A stretch of 38,637 bases of DNA. Source: Martinezella lusitana (GTDB lineage: Bacteria; Pseudomonadota; Alphaproteobacteria; Rhizobiales; Rhizobiaceae). The translations under genes were made by a program, and so were the position numbers. The notes below the pieces were generated by a model that saw nothing but the letters and a program-made list of their open reading frames with translations, had not been told where the DNA came from and searched no databases. Every line of letters begins with the position of its first letter. Position 1 is the stretch's first letter. The stretch spans positions 1 to 38,637 of the forward strand of contig NZ_JACHBG010000036.1 of NCBI RefSeq assembly GCF_014207095.1, in the 5' to 3' direction. Positions 34,609 through 38,637 of the stretch are shown in pieces.

Positions 34609-35196
34609 TCACAGACAGGAGGGATGGTCGAGGCTGCGCGTGATCCGATAGACCGAGGCAGGCGGCAGATTTCGCATCGTCCATCCGCAGCGCATAGCCT
34701 CCAGCCCCAATTGCTCGAGTATCCTGCTCGGCACCGGACAGCGTGGTCCGTAAGTTATCTGATAGAAGGCCCCACCCGGCGCCATGCAGGCGAAGGCGCC
34801 GCTGAGAATAGCCGAGGCCTTGTCCGGCGGCATGGTCAAAATGCCCAGTCCGCTAATCACTGCGCCAACTGCGGCACCGGCAAAAAGACCCGTCGTCGCC
34901 AATTCGGTCGCGTCCATGTGCAACACCCGCGCCAGCGGAAAGCGGTGTCGGAGCAGGCGCGCAAAGGTGGGGTCGTATTCCACCAATGTGATGCTGCGCT
35001 CAGGCACGCCGCGGGCAAGCAACGCTTTCGTAAATGGGCCGGTTCCCGCACCCAGTTCAAGGACCTGCCCGGTGCTGGGCGACACGCCTTGCGTCATCAG
35101 ATCTGCAACCGCGCGGCCGGATGGGGCAATCGCCGCGACACGAAGGGGATTGGCGATCCAGGCTCGGAAGAAGGCAAGCGCATCAGAACCCAGCAT
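34609..35196 (-). CDS. SAM-dependent methyltransferase, phospholipid N-methyltransferase (PmtA-like)
   Basis: The 195-residue protein begins ALAFFRAWIANPLRVAAIAPSGRAVADLM, the N-terminal pattern of the rhodobacter/rhizobial PmtA group. The SAM motif VLELGAGTGPFTKALL follows, then LVEYDPTFARLLRHRFP and the acidic D in MDATEL. Members convert phosphatidylethanolamine to phosphatidylcholine at the inner membrane; several rhizobia carry more than one such paralogue, and not all are confirmed PmtA enzymes. It leads a two-gene unit with the DedA protein, supporting a membrane-lipid role. Confidence 0.82.
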   Translation of the reverse strand: MLGSDALAFFRAWIANPLRVAAIAPSGRAVADLMTQGVSPSTGQVLELGAGTGPFTKALLARGVPERSITLVEYDPTFARLLRHRFPLARVLHMDATELATTGLFAGAAVGAVISGLGILTMPPDKASAILSGAFACMAPGGAFYQITYGPRCPVPSRILEQLGLEAMRCGWTMRNLPPASVYRITRSLDHPSCL

Positions 35197-35817
35197 GGCA
35201 CCCTCGCTTGCTCAGGGCATCTGTGGCCCTGTGAGCGTCAACGGTGACGAGTTGCGTTGGTAACATCGATAACATTTTCGAACCATCCAAGATGTGAGGA
35301 CATTGAACCGCTCCATGAGAACGATTGTTCGATCGACCGAGAAAGCAGTGGCCTGCCGCAAACCAGATCAATCGCAACGCTGTGTCCCACGCCTGGATTG
35401 AGACAGCCTGTCACGACAAAGCGTGACGGTCCCGATCTGACAATTGCGGTTTGCCCCTGGAGCGACATGGTGCTTGGGGGTGTTTTTCGCCACGAACAGA
35501 TCACCGATTGATTGCAGCGCCTGATCACTGCAATCTCGGCGCTGTCAAAGATAAAAGGTCGGGCTTGATTTCGACGCCCCGTGAGCGAATTCATCGCTGC
35601 GACCGCTCGGTAGTCCGAGGGCTGCATCGCCGTCGGCGAGGCCGCAAAAATCAGCGGTCGGGTCGAAGAGTGCCTGGGCGGTTAAGTGCACGCCTTTCCT
35701 TCCGCTAGGCACCGCCATTACCCGCCATCATGCTGGATCGGAGCGCGGCACCTCGGTGACGCTCGCAAAAAAGCACTTGCTGAGCCTGCAAGCGGGGCCA
35801 CGGCATGGATTTCAACG
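35197..35817. other. No convincing gene
   Basis: Short frames exist on both strands (such as 35238-35627 minus and 35257-35511 plus), but none has a recognisable motif or ribosome site. The promoter of the methyltransferase/DedA unit should lie at its left end. The rest may be a decayed gene or spacer. Confidence 0.5.
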
Positions 35818-35843
35818 AAAAACGGCGCGTTCGAGACGCGCCG
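35818..35843 (-). terminator. Rho-independent terminator of the right-edge adhesin gene
   Basis: An 8-bp stem (CGGCGCGT with ACGCGCCG) and 5-nt loop are followed on the minus strand by five T residues. It sits about 32 bp beyond the adhesin stop codon. Confidence 0.8.
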
Positions 35844-35874
35844 CTTCAAGTTTATTCGTGCCGAGCAAGAGAGA

Positions 35875-38637
35875 TCAGGCGCCGGCAGTCTGCGTATGGG
35901 TTGCGAGCTGCTCATCATGATTGTTGAACAGCACATGCACGGCATCATGGCCTGACGGCGTGTAGTTCTGCAGCGTGGCAACTACGTGGGTTTCCGACCC
36001 GGTGTTGACGCTGATCTTCGTCGAATTGGTTGCGGCATCGACCGCCGCCGTCATCGATGCGACAGCATTCGCCTCGGTCATGCCCGGATGTTCTCCCACC
36101 AGTGCGTTCAGCAGGTTCGAGACATCCAGCTTGTCGCCCTGTCCCTTCGGGCTGAAGTCGGTGATGACATCGGCCATATTGAGGTTGTGCAGGGCCTTTG
36201 CATCGAGCACGAAGGTATCGGCCCCGGCGCCACCGGTCATCGTGTAACCGCCACCGCTGGTCAGCGTATCGTTGCCGTCGGTGCCGTAAAGGTGGCCGAT
36301 CCCGCTGAAGTCGATCTCGGTGGATGTCCCGTCATGGCCAAGCGAGAAGTCACTGGCCGAGTACTCGCCAGTGAGGCCGATCGAAGCAGTATGGGTACCG
36401 TCGGTGACTGTCAGCACACCGCCCGTCTTTCCTGCATTCTCTGCATAGGAGAAGCTGGCGGTCGCGGCGGAGATGTCGCCGAACCGCAAGGCGTCGTTAC
36501 CATCGAGACCCGCGATCGTACCCGTAAAGGCCGCGGCATGATCGATGGTGATCGTTGCCTGTGCATCCTTGCCAAGCGTAATCGCCTCGTGGAACGAGCC
36601 ACCGATCTCGAGGTTGGCGTGACCCGACAGCAGCACCGTGCCGCTACCGCTGACATCGCCGTCGAGATTGACGTTGCCGCCATTCGCCCAGAGCAGTCCG
36701 TTATTGACGAGGTCGCTATGGATATGGAGACCACCTGCCCCGGTTGCCTCCAGCGTGCCCGTGTTGCTGACCGCATTGGCGCCGGTGTCGATGACGAGCG
36801 CGTGGCTACCGTCGGCAATAATCGTGCCGGCGTTGACGAGCGTCAGGTGGCCATCGCCGAGCTTACCAGCGCCGGAGATGGTGTTATCTACATTCGTCAG
36901 CGTGACATGATCGCTGCTGCCGAAGATGATGTTGGCTGCATTGTCGGACAGTGTCACCGTGCCGCCGCCGGTCAATGTCAGGCCACGCTGGACGATTTCG
37001 AGGTCCGTCTCGCTGCCGGTAGAGGTGATATGGATGCTGCCGGTGTTGTCGAGCGTTCCGCTGAACGGCATCAATGCGCCATCGGCGACCACCATATTCC
37101 CGGTATTGTGGGTTACGACTGCTTCATTGAAGAGGAAGTCGTCTGCCGTGAGAGCCGCGGCGCTCACGCCTGCCAAGGTGATGGTCTCGCCATTGCCGAG
37201 CGTGATGACGGCATTGCCGGAGGCATCGCTCGACAGATGGGCCAGAACGTCCGCGAAGCTATTGAAGCCCGCAAAGCCGATCAGGTCGATCTTGTCATGC
37301 GCCACATCAAAGTTGTGCACGACGTCCTTACCAATGGTGTTTGCAAAGACCAGCGTGTCGTTGCCGCTCGATGCTGTGAGCGTATCGTCGCCCGACCAGG
37401 CGAAGATCGGCGAACCCTTGGCATAGGCTTCGACATTGTCGGCCACCGTGGCCATGCCGGTTGTGCCGTCTGCGTTGATCCAGGTTTCGGTGATCTGGAG
37501 GACCACTGCGCCAGTCACGCCATCCGGTGAAGTCACCGTCAGAGAGGACGGGTCATGCGTCACCACGGACCAGGTACCATCGGCGTTAAGCGTGCCCTCA
37601 CTTAGCGTCCAGCCTGCCGGTACGCCGGCAACACTCACTGCAACCAGGCCGTCATGATGCGACGGATCGGGAAGTGCAAGGTTGATGGCCTCGCCAGACA
37701 TGCCGGCGGGCATGGATACTGGATGTATGGTCACGTGCGCTGACGCCAATCCCCCCTGCCCGTCGGTGAGGGTGAACGAGACATCCCTATCTGTTCCCAA
37801 ATTCGAGTTCGCGGTCGAGCCAAATTGAACACTCTGTAACAGAGCCGTCACCGCAGCCGGCGTGGCATTCGCATTAAAATTAACAGTCAGAGTCTGGTTA
37901 CTGAATGAGTAGACCGCAATAGTCTTCCCGCCGTAGGCAAAACTTCCGTTAGAATTTGAGATAGACAGGTAGTCCGAGGCCCCGGATGTTGTGACCTTAA
38001 GTGTTCCGCCGTTGAAATTGGGGGAGTCGCTATCAGTTACAAGCGCATTCGGCACGAGGTTAACAGTCGTCTTCCGAACGTAGTTGACTGTTGTATCATT
38101 TCCACTTGTCGTCGTATCAAGATCCAATACTGGCGCAACATTTTGATGCGGAGCAACTGCGAGAGTCGTTGTACTCACGTTGCTATTTATCGTTCCATCA
38201 TTAACAGACCAATTGATCGTCCGGGTTGCTGTGCTCGAGTTTGTCGACGAGAACGTAACACTATCCAAAACAGCTTGATAGTGCGCCAGTGTATCGGTGC
38301 CCGTCAGCGTCAGCACGCCGCTTTGAGCGTTATAACTTGCCGTAATCGACGTTCCTGTGACCGTGGCGGACAGCACATCTCCGGTCACAAAACCACTCGA
38401 AATGAAAACCTTGGCGGAGGCCATTGCTGTATTATCGACATCCGCGACAGTTGTCGTACTCGACAGCACTGATGCCGTACCTCCTATCGTATAGGAAGCA
38501 TTCGCAGCCGTACCACCCAGCACCGGCGCATCATCCGTGCCATTGATCGTGATGTCGATCTGCTGGGACGTGCCGTCCGCCGTCGTCACCGTGACGATAT
38601 CGTGCAGCTTCGTATTGTTGCCGGTGCTGTTCAGCGC
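35875..38637 (-). CDS. Giant VCBS/RTX repeat adhesin-like protein, 3' part only (runs off right edge)
   Basis: The last 920 residues are visible and the frame is open at 38637, so the true start lies outside; the GTG at 38589 is not a likely start. The order is: a VCBS-type repeat end (ITINGTDDAPVLGGT), cadherin-like segments of about 150 residues (DTLAHYQAVLDSVTFSS), an RTX-like patch (DDTLTASSGNDTLVF), a beta-helical stretch rich in GTLEATGAGGLHI-type turns, then GNDTLTSGGGYTMTGGAGADTFVLDA and DVITDFSPKGQGDKLDVSNLL. The last two are hallmarks of the C-terminal target region of type I-secreted proteins. It is therefore probably a calcium-binding adhesin exported by an ABC/HlyD/TolC system, which is not in the window. 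A terminator follows. Confidence 0.88.
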   Translation of the reverse strand, partial: ALNSTGNNTKLHDIVTVTTADGTSQQIDITINGTDDAPVLGGTAANASYTIGGTASVLSSTTTVADVDNTAMASAKVFISSGFVTGDVLSATVTGTSITASYNAQSGVLTLTGTDTLAHYQAVLDSVTFSSTNSSTATRTINWSVNDGTINSNVSTTTLAVAPHQNVAPVLDLDTTTSGNDTTVNYVRKTTVNLVPNALVTDSDSPNFNGGTLKVTTSGASDYLSISNSNGSFAYGGKTIAVYSFSNQTLTVNFNANATPAAVTALLQSVQFGSTANSNLGTDRDVSFTLTDGQGGLASAHVTIHPVSMPAGMSGEAINLALPDPSHHDGLVAVSVAGVPAGWTLSEGTLNADGTWSVVTHDPSSLTVTSPDGVTGAVVLQITETWINADGTTGMATVADNVEAYAKGSPIFAWSGDDTLTASSGNDTLVFANTIGKDVVHNFDVAHDKIDLIGFAGFNSFADVLAHLSSDASGNAVITLGNGETITLAGVSAAALTADDFLFNEAVVTHNTGNMVVADGALMPFSGTLDNTGSIHITSTGSETDLEIVQRGLTLTGGGTVTLSDNAANIIFGSSDHVTLTNVDNTISGAGKLGDGHLTLVNAGTIIADGSHALVIDTGANAVSNTGTLEATGAGGLHIHSDLVNNGLLWANGGNVNLDGDVSGSGTVLLSGHANLEIGGSFHEAITLGKDAQATITIDHAAAFTGTIAGLDGNDALRFGDISAATASFSYAENAGKTGGVLTVTDGTHTASIGLTGEYSASDFSLGHDGTSTEIDFSGIGHLYGTDGNDTLTSGGGYTMTGGAGADTFVLDAKALHNLNMADVITDFSPKGQGDKLDVSNLLNALVGEHPGMTEANAVASMTAAVDAATNSTKISVNTGSETHVVATLQNYTPSGHDAVHVLFNNHDEQLATHTQTAGA

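Noticed and set aside
35238..35627. 129-residue minus-strand frame in the gap before the adhesin
   Set aside because: It has no motif, ribosome site or hydrophobic pattern, and an equally plausible plus-strand frame overlaps it.
35986..37530. 514-residue plus-strand frame opposite the adhesin
   Set aside because: The minus strand has RTX and VCBS motifs and a terminator; the plus frame is a shadow.

Overview
The window looks like a chromosome or megaplasmid segment of a Rhizobiales alphaproteobacterium (Rhizobium/Agrobacterium-like). This rests on high GC, dense rhizobial-style protein families, an IalB-family protein, a PmtA-like phospholipid methyltransferase and a stand-alone electron-transfer flavoprotein:ubiquinone oxidoreductase. 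The species is inferred from gene content only. No rRNA gene, convincing tRNA, CRISPR array, transposase or integrase was seen.

Layout. (1) Bases 1-8.2 kb, all on the minus strand: the 5' part of an exported protein made of about 255-bp IPT/TIG repeats that runs off the left edge, an AraC-type regulator, a polysaccharide flippase preceded by a CheR-like methyltransferase, a gene-poor 1.3-kb gap, and a small YCII/DGPF protein. (2) 8.4-18.1 kb, minus strand: a two-partner secretion operon of tpsB (TTG start), then a 2394-residue tpsA exoprotein, then an IalB-family protein. The exoprotein has a haemagglutination N-domain, GLUG repeats and YDG/MBG repeats, and ends in a two-cysteine tail like the HMW1 surface anchor. 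(3) 18.4-21.8 kb: a divergent pair, an unfamiliar winged-helix-like protein (-) and a spinster-type MFS transporter (+). Two near-identical 25-bp palindromes lie between them, each facing its own gene. A TetR regulator follows the transporter. (4) 21.9-31.7 kb: a TetR regulator divergent from a compact beta-oxidation operon (ETF-QO, thiolase, FadN-type dehydrogenase/hydratase, acyl-CoA dehydrogenase, acyl-CoA ligase, MaoC hydratase), with a 20-bp palindrome in the promoter gap. (5) 31.9-35.2 kb: an OmpR-type response regulator and histidine kinase, convergent with a PmtA-like phospholipid methyltransferase and a DedA-family membrane protein. (6) 35.2-38.6 kb: about 0.6 kb without a clear gene, a rho-independent terminator, and the 3' part of a giant VCBS/RTX adhesin-like protein, probably exported by type I secretion, that runs off the right edge.

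How the parts fit. Three large repetitive surface proteins (IPT/TIG, TpsA, type I adhesin), a flippase and membrane-lipid genes suggest a segment devoted to the cell surface and adhesion. The fad operon encodes activation, oxidation, hydration, second oxidation and thiolysis of acyl-CoAs, plus the membrane exit for electrons from acyl-CoA dehydrogenase; only the soluble ETF is missing and must be encoded elsewhere. I did not find one clear unprecedented system. The best leads are the mirrored operators with their unknown regulator, the HMW1-like cysteine tail and internal duplication of TpsA, and the CheR-like enzyme paired with a flippase.
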